NCBI GenBank assembly: GCA_913060565.1
Contig: CAJXRU010000009.1
Location: forward strand, 1 to 64,000
Source: an uncultured Gammaproteobacteria bacterium
GTDB taxonomy: Bacteria; Pseudomonadota; Gammaproteobacteria; Enterobacterales; Psychrobiaceae
Reading direction: 5' to 3'
Length of the DNA stretch: 64,000 nt
Shown: piece by piece, positions 15,854 through 24,349 of the stretch
Layout of the letters: the number at the start of each line of letters is the position of its first letter
Numbering within the stretch: position 1 is the first letter of the stretch
Notes under the pieces: generated by a model
Seen by the model: only the letters and a program-made list of their open reading frames with translations
Told to the model about the DNA's origin: nothing
Database searches by the model: none
Translations under genes and position numbers: made by a program

Positions 15854-16699
15854 ATGTCGAATAAATTTTTAGGTCAATTCCTGCTAGAGAAAGGAATCAT
15901 TACGCCAGCACAACTATTAAAAGCGCTTGAATTACAAAAAGAATTCAATCCAAGTTTAGGTCAACTAGCCATTAACCAAGGTTATATCGATAATGACGCG
16001 GCCAATAAAATAAATTTAGAACAACAGCGCACTGACCAGCGCTTTGGTGATCTCGCCATTAGCTTAGGCTATATGACGTTGACTCAAGTTGATGAGCTAT
16101 TTAGTGTGCAGCAAAGCACCAGAAAATTCTTTGGCGAGATTCTTGTCGAGCAAGGGTTTATTAATCAAGCAATGCTTGAAGATCAACTAAAAGAACATCA
16201 AGCGCTAAAGCAACAAGCAGAGTTATCGCTAGACAATGCAATTAGCAATCATCCACATCACGCACTCATTACTAACACCTTAGAAACATTCGTGAAGTCA
16301 TTTACCCGTATTCCGAAGATCCCAACACAGGTGTCAAATGTAATCACACAAATACCAGCATTAACGAATGATCAATATATCATTTCTCAACAAGCTAATT
16401 TGCCGCAAACATTTAAAATTGGCGTTATCGCACCAAGCGAATTAATGAAAACGTTAGGCACTAGCTTTTTAGGTTTTGACACCTCAAGCAATGAAGCATT
16501 GTATATTGATGCCGTAAGTGAGTTGCTCAATATCATTTTAGGAAATGTGCTGGTTATTAACGGTGAACAACAAACTGAACTGAGTCCTCCGCAAGTTGAG
16601 CGCAACAGTGATGATATTAGTCAATCATTTACCGAGTTTTTTGGCGTAGAAATGTCAGCAGGCGGCCACGATTTTAGCGTGTTTTTCATGTACAACTAA
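15854..16699 (+). CDS. CheX-family phosphatase with N-terminal GspE-type repeats
   Basis: 281 aa. Residues 1-about 115 contain repeated segments of the type II secretion GspE/MshE N-terminal kind (FLLEKGIITPAQLLKALELQ, LAISLGYMTLTQVDELF, ILVEQGFINQAMLEDQL). After a linker, residues about 140-281 form a CheX-like domain with the phosphatase motif E-x-x-N in SELLNIILGNVL. CheX-type proteins dephosphorylate CheY-like regulators; the response regulator gene ends 9 bp upstream, so that protein is the obvious partner. The GspE-type repeats bind c-di-GMP in MshE; whether these retain the binding residues is uncertain. Confidence 0.8.
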   Translation: MSNKFLGQFLLEKGIITPAQLLKALELQKEFNPSLGQLAINQGYIDNDAANKINLEQQRTDQRFGDLAISLGYMTLTQVDELFSVQQSTRKFFGEILVEQGFINQAMLEDQLKEHQALKQQAELSLDNAISNHPHHALITNTLETFVKSFTRIPKIPTQVSNVITQIPALTNDQYIISQQANLPQTFKIGVIAPSELMKTLGTSFLGFDTSSNEALYIDAVSELLNIILGNVLVINGEQQTELSPPQVERNSDDISQSFTEFFGVEMSAGGHDFSVFFMYN

Positions 16700-16713
16700 C
16701 TTGCGAGCCAACA

Positions 16714-16750
16714 TCTTGCAGCTAATTCCGATAACAGCTGCAAGATTCTT
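16714..16750 (+). terminator. Probable terminator after the CheX gene
   Basis: TCTTGCAGCT (16714-16723) pairs perfectly with AGCTGCAAGA (16736-16745) across a 12-base loop and is followed by TTCTT. The T-run is imperfect, but position 14 bases after the stop codon supports termination of the sensor operon. Confidence 0.6.
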
Positions 16751-16801
16751 AATCCCTACCTAAAACATACATAATCAATAAAATCAATCCCTTATTGTAT
16801 G

Positions 16802-16825
16802 TGACATGGTCAGTGTCATATGACA
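16802..16825. promoter_or_regulatory. Clustered TGACA/TGTCA half-sites
   Basis: TGACA (16802-16806), TGTCA (16814-16818) and TGACA (16821-16825) lie within 24 bp, forming the dyad TGACA-N7-TGTCA plus a third half-site. They are about 90 bp ahead of a membrane-protein/XRE gene pair. Candidate operator for that XRE protein; unproven. Confidence 0.4.
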
Positions 16826-16911
16826 TTTTGTGGTACAGTCACCTTTATGACGTTTGATGTTTTCTCATTTCTTGATTTACTAGCCCCATCAAACAACACG
16901 GAGCAGTCATT

Positions 16912-17331
16912 ATGAGCGACACCATTGAACAACCATCAGTTACTTCATCAATACGTAAAGGTATCAATTATTATTTTGAAGATGGCGATAATAAAATACG
17001 AGTGTTTTGCTCAATGGTTTCAGGAAAAGAAATCGTCTACCTTAATGATAAAGAAGTTAGCAATAAACGTTCATTGCGAACCAAAACTATTCATAAGTTT
17101 ACAAAAAACAAAGAAAAGTACGAAGTTGAAGTTGAGGTAACTAGTCTTTTACTTGGTCATATAGACTGTACATTGATTAAAGATGGGACACATTTAGAAA
17201 CCGCAAAATACGCTTTTACTAAAAGCTGGAAGTCATTAGCATCCACATTTACGAAAATGTTTTTAATCTCATTTGTTGTAGGCTTTGTTGTTGGTTATAG
17301 CCTCGTTACATTCGTTTTTAACGGAGGCTAA
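16912..17331 (+). CDS. Hypothetical protein with C-terminal membrane helix
   Basis: 139 aa, with CACGGAGCAG Shine-Dalgarno 9 bases before ATG. Residues 1-110 are soluble and beta-rich with charged stretches (TKNKEKYEVEVEVTSLLLG); residues about 116-136 form one glycine/valine-rich membrane helix (FVVGFVVGYSLVTFVF). The stop codon is 1 base before the ATG of an XRE-type regulator that also has a C-terminal helix, so the two are translationally coupled and probably work as a pair. No family recognised. Confidence 0.65.
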   Translation: MSDTIEQPSVTSSIRKGINYYFEDGDNKIRVFCSMVSGKEIVYLNDKEVSNKRSLRTKTIHKFTKNKEKYEVEVEVTSLLLGHIDCTLIKDGTHLETAKYAFTKSWKSLASTFTKMFLISFVVGFVVGYSLVTFVFNGG

Positions 17332-17332
17332 C

Positions 17333-17656
17333 ATGGAAGTGAATGCACAATTAATTAAAGAACATCGAACATCGCGGGCTTATACTCAGCAGCACTTAGC
17401 AGATGCTTGTAGTGTAAGTTTACGAACGATTCAACGTGTTGAACGCTACGGCGTAGCATCTCCCGAAACATTAATGAGCTTAAGCGCTGTATTTAGTGTT
17501 GAGAGTAGTCAATTATTAAGTATCAAACCCAAAGCAGTTGCGGAATCTAGTGAAGAAGAAACACTTAAAAAACAGATAAATATTTCGATAGTTTTTATAG
17601 CCACCACTATTGGCGCTGTTTTAGGCTCAGTAATTACTTATGCTGTAACACTGTAG
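17333..17656 (+). CDS. Membrane-anchored XRE-family helix-turn-helix protein
   Basis: 107 aa. Residues about 5-60 are an XRE/Cro-CI helix-turn-helix (LIKEHRTSRAYTQQHLADAC, then VSLRTIQRVER). A linker leads to a C-terminal hydrophobic helix (about 84-106, IVFIATTIGAVLGSVITYAV), so the DNA-binding domain is tethered to the inner membrane. ACGGAGG lies 5 bases ahead of ATG 17333, inside the end of the upstream gene. The membrane neighbour may control it, in the manner of other membrane-bound regulators; this is inference. Confidence 0.8.
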   Translation: MEVNAQLIKEHRTSRAYTQQHLADACSVSLRTIQRVERYGVASPETLMSLSAVFSVESSQLLSIKPKAVAESSEEETLKKQINISIVFIATTIGAVLGSVITYAVTL

Positions 17657-17684
17657 CGCACATAGAGTGTGCACTACACCGTAA

Positions 17685-18794
17685 TTACTTGTCAGGCTTA
17701 TTAAACGGATAAGCCTGTTGCTTCACCCAACCATCAGGCATTCCGCCGCCAACAATGCCGTATTTTTCAGGCCATTTATCTTCACCACGCACTGCTGTAC
17801 CTAATAAATAATCAATAAACGAAAAATGCGCTGCATAATTTCGATCGATTGCTGCTTTGTCAGATGCATGATGCCAATGGTGGAATTGTGGCGTTACTAT
17901 GATGTACTTGAGCCATCCCACATGAATATTGGCATTAGCGTGATTAAACACCGCTTGGAAGCCAACAATAATGATGTAGGTATCAATCACCGATTTTTCA
18001 AAACCAAATACAAATATTGGTAACAACACAAAACAACGCGTTGCGATTAACTCAAGAAAATGCTGACGAGAACCCGCTAACCAATCCATGCTTTCTACAC
18101 TGTGATGAACGCTATGGAAACGCCATAAGAAAGGCACTTCATGATAAGCACGATGTAATGAATACTGCATAATGTCCGCAAATAACAACACAGCAAAGAG
18201 CTGCATCCACCAAGGTAACGCCTGCACCCACGCTTGCAGCGCATCACTCACCGCCCAACCAAACAACTGATTTACAAATTGGTTCGTAGCTAAGAGTGCA
18301 AAACCTATCATCAGGTGATTAATCAAAAAATGCTGCATATCGGTTTGCCACTCAGGACGTAATACAGCTTGCTTGCGATGAGGAATAAGCTTTTCAATAA
18401 AGACAAAAATGAGTGTTGAGCCGAGTAAATCCAGAATGAACCAATCGAGTCCCAAATAAGGTGTGTTATCGGGGAAATCACCGACATCAACACGGTGCCC
18501 GCCCAGTGCAATAGTAATTACAACCAATGTCCATGCAATGAAAGCAGCGCGCTTATTGACATTGCGTATAACGTTCCATAAACCCAATGCGCCAGATACA
18601 ACTAAGGCAACAAACATCACAACACGAATTGTATCGACATCATAAGATTGACGTAATTCAGGCGTCGTCAAATACTGAGGAAAATGAAAAGCAATAACGC
18701 CTAAAAAACTAAGCAGCGCTAAAGTAACGGCAATGTATCCACTTAATCGACCATCACCTACTGCAAATTGGCCACCTTGAGGCTGTTGAATCAT
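17685..18794 (-). CDS. Sterol desaturase / fatty acid hydroxylase family protein
   Basis: 369-aa integral membrane di-iron enzyme. Six or more hydrophobic segments surround the histidine motifs HRAYHEVPFLWRFHSVHHS, later HAN, and QFHHWHHAS, the eight-histidine pattern of the FA_hydroxylase superfamily. Family members hydroxylate or desaturate sterols, carotenoids, ether lipids or fatty acids; the substrate here is unknown. ATG 18794 (MIQQPQGG) is chosen because AGGGAA precedes it by 6 bases; the open frame runs on to 18833. Convergent with the XRE gene, 28 bp between stops. Confidence 0.88.
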   Translation of the reverse strand: MIQQPQGGQFAVGDGRLSGYIAVTLALLSFLGVIAFHFPQYLTTPELRQSYDVDTIRVVMFVALVVSGALGLWNVIRNVNKRAAFIAWTLVVITIALGGHRVDVGDFPDNTPYLGLDWFILDLLGSTLIFVFIEKLIPHRKQAVLRPEWQTDMQHFLINHLMIGFALLATNQFVNQLFGWAVSDALQAWVQALPWWMQLFAVLLFADIMQYSLHRAYHEVPFLWRFHSVHHSVESMDWLAGSRQHFLELIATRCFVLLPIFVFGFEKSVIDTYIIIVGFQAVFNHANANIHVGWLKYIIVTPQFHHWHHASDKAAIDRNYAAHFSFIDYLLGTAVRGEDKWPEKYGIVGGGMPDGWVKQQAYPFNKPDK

Positions 18795-18909
18795 AACGTT
18801 CCCTGTTGTTATATATAAGTGAGACTGTACCAAAATTAAGCACAGTGTAGTCGCTTCACGCTATAAAGCCAAGGTTGAATAAAATTTGAACCACAAAGAT
18901 CAACAGACC

Positions 18910-19119
18910 CTATCCTTCGTCAAAATAAAATAATGATTCAACCGTCGTCTCAAAATGCTGAGCAATAGACAACGCAATGACAACTGACGGCGTAAAACGC
19001 CCAGTTTCCACGGTACTAATCGTCTTACGAGACACGCCAATGGCGTCGGCGAGATCTTGCTGCGATAGCTTGTGTTTAGCGCGAAACTTCGCGATGTTGT
19101 TGTCTAGTTCTCTATTCAT
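18910..19119 (-). CDS. Small XRE-family transcriptional regulator
   Basis: 69 aa, almost entirely a Cro/CI helix-turn-helix (FRAKHKLSQQDLADAIGVSR, KTISTVETGRFTPS) of the short type often paired with DUF2178-like membrane proteins. ATG 19119 lies within the last 8 bases of the upstream membrane-protein gene, so translation is coupled; GTGAAGA precedes it. It is the last gene of a four-gene operon whose promoter region carries three 20-bp-phased operators, and it is the natural candidate to bind them. Confidence 0.88.
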   Translation of the reverse strand: MNRELDNNIAKFRAKHKLSQQDLADAIGVSRKTISTVETGRFTPSVVIALSIAQHFETTVESLFYFDEG

Positions 19120-19594
19120 TATCTTCACGTAGTAATAACAATATTGTCGCGCCATACGCAGTTAAAACACTGCCAAATATTAACTCAAACATATAGCTAC
19201 CGAGTAGCGTTAGTATTTCATCAGTAACAAAGTTACTAATCAAACCAATGAGCAAAACAGCACTAAGCGCCGACGAGTTTGCGACGCTCGCAACATGCAC
19301 ACTATATTCGTCTTCAAAGCTGGCAACTTTACGCATTCCTTCTATTTTCCAGCTATCCACAACTAGTGAAATCGCTGCGTAAAAGATATAAATTACACTA
19401 GGAATACCAATCCAATATGAGATTTTTATTGCTGTGTCTGCCCACTGAGTATATTGCTCAATCAATGTATAGATTGGCCCACTAAGAAATCCGATTCCAA
19501 CAAGCAAACTAACCAACGCATTGCGTTTTAATAAACGAAACTCTTGCTCAGCAACAGATAGTTTAGGTATTTCCATCTCAGTTGATTTATTCAT
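19112..19594 (-). CDS. Four-helix membrane protein paired with XRE regulator
   Basis: 160 aa with four hydrophobic segments in two pairs (about residues 28-46, 57-80, 112-125, 135-155) separated by a charged cytoplasmic loop (GMRKVASFEDEYSV). The ending LLLREDNE resembles the ends of the two upstream proteins (LMMLRGDDHE, FYLLRKSA), so all three appear to be paralogues. The N-terminal motif AEQEFRLLKRNA parallels AELKYLRERMKA in the first gene. Starts 8 bases inside the previous gene with GGAG 6-7 bases ahead. Function unknown. Confidence 0.7.
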   Translation of the reverse strand: MNKSTEMEIPKLSVAEQEFRLLKRNALVSLLVGIGFLSGPIYTLIEQYTQWADTAIKISYWIGIPSVIYIFYAAISLVVDSWKIEGMRKVASFEDEYSVHVASVANSSALSAVLLIGLISNFVTDEILTLLGSYMFELIFGSVLTAYGATILLLLREDNE

Positions 19595-20003
19595 GGTCGT
19601 CTCCGCGCAACATCATCAATATAGATATTCCATACGAAAAGCTTGTTAATATGGCGATTATAACTACCATCGTATTTCCTGATATTTCATTACCATCTGG
19701 CGAGAAAGAGAATAGGAAGCCCAAAAAACCGAAAATTGCTGTTAGTGTGTACTTGCATGCTTTGGCATATAAGAAGCTATAGTATTCGTCTCTGCACTCT
19801 CCATTCCAGAATACATAATCCCAACCAGGTGTTACCCACATTAACCGGATAAATAGCCCCCCCATTATTAAGAGGCCGATAACCATGGCCAATCCGCCAA
19901 TAAGAAAACCTAGTAACCCACAACCTAAACCACACATTGCATGCGCACCAACCTTCAAAAAAAGCAGCTCTTCTCGTGGCGTTATTAATTTCTTATTTTC
20001 CAT
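19587..20003 (-). CDS. Four-helix membrane protein, paralogue
   Basis: 138 aa from ATG 20003, chosen over 20021 because CAGGGAG lies 8 bases ahead. Same layout as its neighbours: N-terminal PREELLFLKVGAHAM, two glycine-rich helices (about 22-55), a central charged loop around DEYYSFLYAKACKY, two more helices and a C-terminal MLRGDDHE. The loop pattern (D/E-E-Y-x5-KA-x-KY/H) recurs in the first gene as SDEYLNFIHHKAYKH. Function unknown; overlaps the next gene by 8 bases. Confidence 0.7.
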   Translation of the reverse strand: MENKKLITPREELLFLKVGAHAMCGLGCGLLGFLIGGLAMVIGLLIMGGLFIRLMWVTPGWDYVFWNGECRDEYYSFLYAKACKYTLTAIFGFLGFLFSFSPDGNEISGNTMVVIIAILTSFSYGISILMMLRGDDHE

Positions 20004-20036
20004 AACTTTCTCCCTGTTCATAAAAATCTACAATTA

Positions 20037-20492
20037 TTAAGCACTTTTACGTAATAAATAAAACACCGAAAATCCATATCCCAATCCCAAAGCCGCGATA
20101 ACAAGCGCTAAGCAAGATTGAGTTGAAAACATAAGGTCATCGTCTTTTGTGGACCAGTACCACATAAACCCAGTGACAACACAGGTAACATCGAAAGCAT
20201 GCTTATAGGCTTTGTGATGGATAAAGTTGAGATATTCATCGCTATAATTTCGAGAGTCGACATCTTTTTTATTCATGCTTTTTCCAATGTGCTGGCTAAT
20301 TATAATTGAATACATCACAACAAAAGCACAAGAAACCCCAAAAATTACCATCAACATTTTGATAGTTTCATCATCTGCTAATCCATATATTGCTATGAGT
20401 AACGCACCTAAACCAAACGCAATACTTGCTTTCATTCTTTCACGTAAATATTTCAATTCCGCATCAGGTTGTGTCAAATCATCAATATCCAT
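20037..20492 (-). CDS. Four-helix membrane protein, first gene of XRE operon
   Basis: 151 aa, first gene of the four-gene operon, with strong Shine-Dalgarno AGAAGGAG 7 bases ahead of ATG. N-terminal AELKYLRERMKASIAFGLG, two helices (about 22-63), a charged loop with SDEYLNFIHHKAYKH, and two more helices ending LGYGFSVFYLLRKSA. Resembles the two following proteins, so the operon carries three tandem paralogues plus one XRE regulator. DUF2178-like proteins share this architecture, but the assignment is tentative. Confidence 0.7.
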   Translation of the reverse strand: MDIDDLTQPDAELKYLRERMKASIAFGLGALLIAIYGLADDETIKMLMVIFGVSCAFVVMYSIIISQHIGKSMNKKDVDSRNYSDEYLNFIHHKAYKHAFDVTCVVTGFMWYWSTKDDDLMFSTQSCLALVIAALGLGYGFSVFYLLRKSA

Positions 20493-20515
20493 TTTATTTC
20501 TCCTTCTATAACCTT

Positions 20516-20571
20516 GACACCTTTAGGTATCATTAGATACCCAAAGGTTACAATTGATACCTAAAGGTGTC
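20516..20571. promoter_or_regulatory. Three phased 16-bp operators (GAYACC-N4-GGTRTC type)
   Basis: Three imperfect dyads start at 20516 (GACACCTTTAGGTATC), 20536 (GATACCCAAAGGTTAC) and 20556 (GATACCTAAAGGTGTC). Start-to-start spacing is exactly 20 bp, about two helical turns. The first is the exact reverse complement of the third; the middle one differs from the third at 3 of 16 positions. They lie 24-79 bp ahead of the membrane-protein/XRE operon and 125-180 bp ahead of the divergent M16 gene. Likely cooperative autoregulation by the operon's XRE protein. Confidence 0.75.
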
Positions 20572-20695
20572 AAATTAATAATCAAAAAAGATCCTGTTAC
20601 AGTTTTCAACCAACTGAAATCAATGAATGCACAACAACACTGGAAAAACCCACCTAGCCTACGCATAATAGCTTGGTCAAAAATGGAGAACGCTC

Positions 20696-23578
20696 ATGAA
20701 ATTTAAAAAAATTGCCATTGCTGTCACCACAGCATTAGCACTAAGTGCTTGTAACAGCACAATGATGGACACCAAAAAACAACACATGCCATCAAATGCG
20801 CAAGCTGCTATGCAAAACAAAGTATTTAGCCAAGACTATGTGATAGAAGAACTCGATAATGGCCTGAAAGTCATGATCGTTAAGACTGACTACCCTGATC
20901 TTGTATCATTACAAATTCCCGTTTCAACAGGTTCACGTAACGAAGTTGAAGAAGGGAAAACTGGCTTCGCTCATTTCTTTGAACACATGATGTTTAAAGG
21001 CTCTAAGAAGTTTCCACAAAAGATGTACGCGGATATATTTAAAAATGCCGGTGTCGATAATGGTGCATACACCACGAATGATTACACCAACTACCATCTA
21101 GACTTCTCAAAAGAACATTTAGAAAAGGTATTAGAAATTCAGGCTGATCACTTTCAAAACCTAGAATACACAGACGCCCAATTTAAAACTGAAGCGCTAA
21201 CCGTTAAAGGCGAGTACCTTAAAAACAACGCGAGCCCAATTCGTAAGTTATTGTCAGCGGTTCGCAATGAAGCGTTTGATAAACATACCTACAAACACAC
21301 AACTATGGGCTTCTTCAAAGACATCGAAGCAATGCCTGATCAAATCGCTTACGGCAAAACATTTTTCGAACGTTTCTATAAGCCTGAATACGTTTCTTTA
21401 GTCATTGTGGGTGATGTTGACCCTGCTAAAACGATGGATATGGTGAAGAAGTATTGGGGTGAATGGCAACGTGGCACCTTTGAAACCGTTGTTCCGCAAG
21501 AACCAAAGCAAATGGCACCGCGTTACAAACACGAAGTTTACCCAAACTTACCGGGTCACTGGTTATTGGTTTCTTACAAGGGCAGTGATTGGCAGCCAGC
21601 GAAGAAAGATCGCGCTGCACTTGATTTATTATCACAGCTTTATTTCTCAAGTAACTCAGCACTTTATCAAGAGCTTGTAGTGGACAAGCAGCTAGCTAGC
21701 CAAATGTTTACTTACAATCCTGAAACTAAAGATGCAGGTTTACGCCATGTGTTTGTAAAAGTTGATGACAAGAAAAACCTGACTGCAGTGCGTGATGCTA
21801 TTAATCGTACATACGCTAAAGCACGTACTGAATTAGTAGATAAGACAAAACTAGATAATCTAAAAGCGAATATCAAATATAGCTTCGTCAATGGCTTAGA
21901 TTCATCAGAGTCTATTGCTGGTACGCTAGCAAGCTACATGCATTTTGATCGTAACCCAGAAATGCTCAATGAGTTATACAACAGCATCGACGGTATTACC
22001 GCTGAAGATATCCGCACTATGGCTAACAAGTACTTCACCGACAATGGCCGCACCACGGTTACGATGTCAGCAGAAGATACCATTGCAGGCTTTGACAAAG
22101 AAGTTAACTTAAATGCAGCAGTCGTGAAGATGGCGACTAAGCCAAAATCAATCGACTTTGCCGTATTAGATAAAAGCAACAAGTCGCCGTTAATTGATTT
22201 AAACATTTTGTTCTACACCGGTGCTGCTGCTGATCCGGCAATGAAAAAAGGTACCGCGGCATTGATGGCAAGTATGTTGACTCAAGGCGGCAGCGCAACT
22301 AAATCTTATCAAGAAATCAAAAAAGCACTATACCCACTAGCGGGCAGCTTTGGCGCACAACTTGATAAAGAAATGATGTCGTTTAGTGGCCGTGTTCACA
22401 AAGACAATGCAGCTGATTGGTATGCATTGGTTAGCGAGCAACTGCTTAATCCAGGCTGGCGCGAAGATGACTTTAAACGTTTGAAGAAAGAGTTAGTTGA
22501 CGGCATTAAAGCCGGCCTTAAAGCGTCAAATGACGAAGAGCTTGGTAAAGAAGTGCTTTATAGCGAGTTATATCAAGGTCACAGTTATGAAAGCTACAAC
22601 TACGGTGACTTATCTGACATCGAGAGCATTACCCTTGATGATCTAAAAGCATTCTATAAATCACAGCTGACACAATCTAAATTACATTTAGGCTTTACCG
22701 GCGACGTGCCAAGTGATGTTAAACAAGCATTGATGAGTGACTTAGCAATGTTACCTAAAGGTGATGAAAAGCGCCTTAAGATTGTCGATGCGCCGGTATT
22801 AAAAGGTCATCACGCCACTATCGTTCAAAAGAATGCACAATCAACAGCGGTATCTTTCGGTTTCCCAATCGATACTATTCGTAGCGATAAAGACTGGGCG
22901 GCACTGTGGTTAGTACGTTCGTATTTCGGTGAACACAGAAGCTCAAACAGTTATCTGTACCAGAAAATTCGCCAAGATCGCGGCATGAACTACGGTGACT
23001 ACTCATACATTGAGTATTTCCCACGTGGCATGTTCCAAACTAAGCCTGATGCTAACTTAGGTCGTTCAAGCCAAATCTTCCAAGTTTGGTTGCGTCCACT
23101 ACGTTCAAACAACGATGCGCACTTTGCGACACGTGCCGCGTTATTTGAATTAGATAAGCTAATCAAAAATGGCATGAGCAAGAAAGACTTCGAAGCAACG
23201 CGTAATTTCTTGGTCAACTATGTGCCTCAATTAGTATCAAGCCAAGACAAGCAATTAGGTTACGCCCTAGATAGCGAATTCTACAACACTGAAGATTTCG
23301 TATCACTCGTTCGCAACCAGCTTAAATCGCTAACCGTTGAAGACATCAACCGTGTTATCAAAGAGAACCTACAAACGGATGATATCCAATATGTATTTAT
23401 CTCTGGCGATGCTAAAGACATGAAAAATCGTTTAGCGAATGAAACGCAATCGGTACTTAAGTACAACAGTGAAAAACCTGCTGATTTACTGGCTGATGAT
23501 AAAATCATTCAAGATTACAAGCTTACTATTCCATCAAAAGATATCGAGATTATCGATGTAAAAGATGTGTTTAAGTAA
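20696..23578 (+). CDS. M16 family zinc metallopeptidase, lipoprotein
   Basis: 960-aa two-lobed insulinase/pitrilysin-family peptidase. The N-terminus is a lipoprotein signal with lipobox LSAC (Cys at residue 19), so it is probably anchored to the periplasmic face of a membrane. The inverted zinc motif HxxEH is HFFEH (near residue 93), and a downstream Glu in LTVKGEYLKN fits the third ligand. The second M16 pair begins near residue 500 and lacks the zinc motif, as is normal. GGAGAACGCTC precedes ATG. Divergent from the XRE operon and followed by its own terminator. It probably degrades peptides in the periplasm. Confidence 0.93.
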   Translation: MKFKKIAIAVTTALALSACNSTMMDTKKQHMPSNAQAAMQNKVFSQDYVIEELDNGLKVMIVKTDYPDLVSLQIPVSTGSRNEVEEGKTGFAHFFEHMMFKGSKKFPQKMYADIFKNAGVDNGAYTTNDYTNYHLDFSKEHLEKVLEIQADHFQNLEYTDAQFKTEALTVKGEYLKNNASPIRKLLSAVRNEAFDKHTYKHTTMGFFKDIEAMPDQIAYGKTFFERFYKPEYVSLVIVGDVDPAKTMDMVKKYWGEWQRGTFETVVPQEPKQMAPRYKHEVYPNLPGHWLLVSYKGSDWQPAKKDRAALDLLSQLYFSSNSALYQELVVDKQLASQMFTYNPETKDAGLRHVFVKVDDKKNLTAVRDAINRTYAKARTELVDKTKLDNLKANIKYSFVNGLDSSESIAGTLASYMHFDRNPEMLNELYNSIDGITAEDIRTMANKYFTDNGRTTVTMSAEDTIAGFDKEVNLNAAVVKMATKPKSIDFAVLDKSNKSPLIDLNILFYTGAAADPAMKKGTAALMASMLTQGGSATKSYQEIKKALYPLAGSFGAQLDKEMMSFSGRVHKDNAADWYALVSEQLLNPGWREDDFKRLKKELVDGIKAGLKASNDEELGKEVLYSELYQGHSYESYNYGDLSDIESITLDDLKAFYKSQLTQSKLHLGFTGDVPSDVKQALMSDLAMLPKGDEKRLKIVDAPVLKGHHATIVQKNAQSTAVSFGFPIDTIRSDKDWAALWLVRSYFGEHRSSNSYLYQKIRQDRGMNYGDYSYIEYFPRGMFQTKPDANLGRSSQIFQVWLRPLRSNNDAHFATRAALFELDKLIKNGMSKKDFEATRNFLVNYVPQLVSSQDKQLGYALDSEFYNTEDFVSLVRNQLKSLTVEDINRVIKENLQTDDIQYVFISGDAKDMKNRLANETQSVLKYNSEKPADLLADDKIIQDYKLTIPSKDIEIIDVKDVFK

Positions 23579-23595
23579 CTAACCAATAAAAGAGC

Positions 23596-23630
23596 AAAGG
23601 CGCAATCAATTGATTGCGCCTTTTTATTTT
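23596..23630 (+). terminator. Rho-independent terminator of the M16 peptidase
   Basis: AAAGGCGCAATCA (23596-23608) pairs with TGATTGCGCCTTT (23611-23623), and the stem runs into TTTTTATTTT. A strong terminator 17 bp after the stop codon. Confidence 0.95.
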
Positions 23631-23721
23631 AGGAAAGGACAAATAATCGATATTAAAACTGGTAGATCGATAAATCGCTGCTACACTGAACAATATTTGC
23701 ACGGCAGCCTAATTTTCGACA

Positions 23722-24270
23722 ATGACGTTTTCAGCTTTATTTTCCCCACGACACAGTATTCTCTTATTGGCATTGCTTTGGCTTTTTACAGCAAACCACG
23801 CATTAGCCAGCGCTCCGAAAGCTTATCACCTTTCACCAGAAGTCAACGGCCAGTTGTTTCGACTCGACAAGCCACTATCCGGCATTGAAGTCGTTCGCAA
23901 ACTCAGTTACCCCAACGGTGAGGAAATTGTTGATACCACCACCACAGATCGCGCCGGTAAATTTACGTTTGCAGAAAAATCCGTTAGTGAGCTAGCGCAA
24001 GGGAGCAAGCACCACGAGTCGCAAGCAATTCAACTAATCGTTGCCAAATGGCGCAACAACTACCACACCCTATGGCTGCTACGCCCGTCAAGTGGACAGC
24101 AAGACACCACCATTACCCAAAAACTCGGTGTTCTGCGCTGCGACCTCACCGACACCGAAGCATCCTATATTCTAAAAAGTGACAAGTACGACAACAGCAA
24201 ACATCTGTTATATAGCGTCTGCGATATCGACGGTACGCGCGCCACACTGCGATATTCCTGGACCATGTAA
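23722..24270 (+). CDS. Secreted small protein, intact copy of a three-gene family
   Basis: 182 aa. Signal peptide (1-about 29, ending HALA); then LSPEVNGQLFRLDKPLSGIEVVRKLSY and DTTTTDRAGKFTF, which look like a short carboxypeptidase-regulatory-like beta-sandwich. The C-terminal half has conserved segments AKWRNNYHTLW, RCDLTD and HLLYSVCDIDG with two cysteines that may form a disulfide. The two following genes are paralogues that have lost their reading frames; this is the only intact copy. No Shine-Dalgarno is evident. Function unknown. Confidence 0.65.
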   Translation: MTFSALFSPRHSILLLALLWLFTANHALASAPKAYHLSPEVNGQLFRLDKPLSGIEVVRKLSYPNGEEIVDTTTTDRAGKFTFAEKSVSELAQGSKHHESQAIQLIVAKWRNNYHTLWLLRPSSGQQDTTITQKLGVLRCDLTDTEASYILKSDKYDNSKHLLYSVCDIDGTRATLRYSWTM

Positions 24271-24349
24271 ATAACCTGAAAAGGAAATTTGCAGTTCAAA
24301 AATCAGCTACTAAGCTCAATGGTATTCGCAAGGCAGCAACCCTTGAACA

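Noticed and set aside
18910-20571. Toxin-antitoxin module
   Set aside because: The XRE protein resembles an antitoxin, but the partners are three multi-pass membrane paralogues rather than a toxin family.
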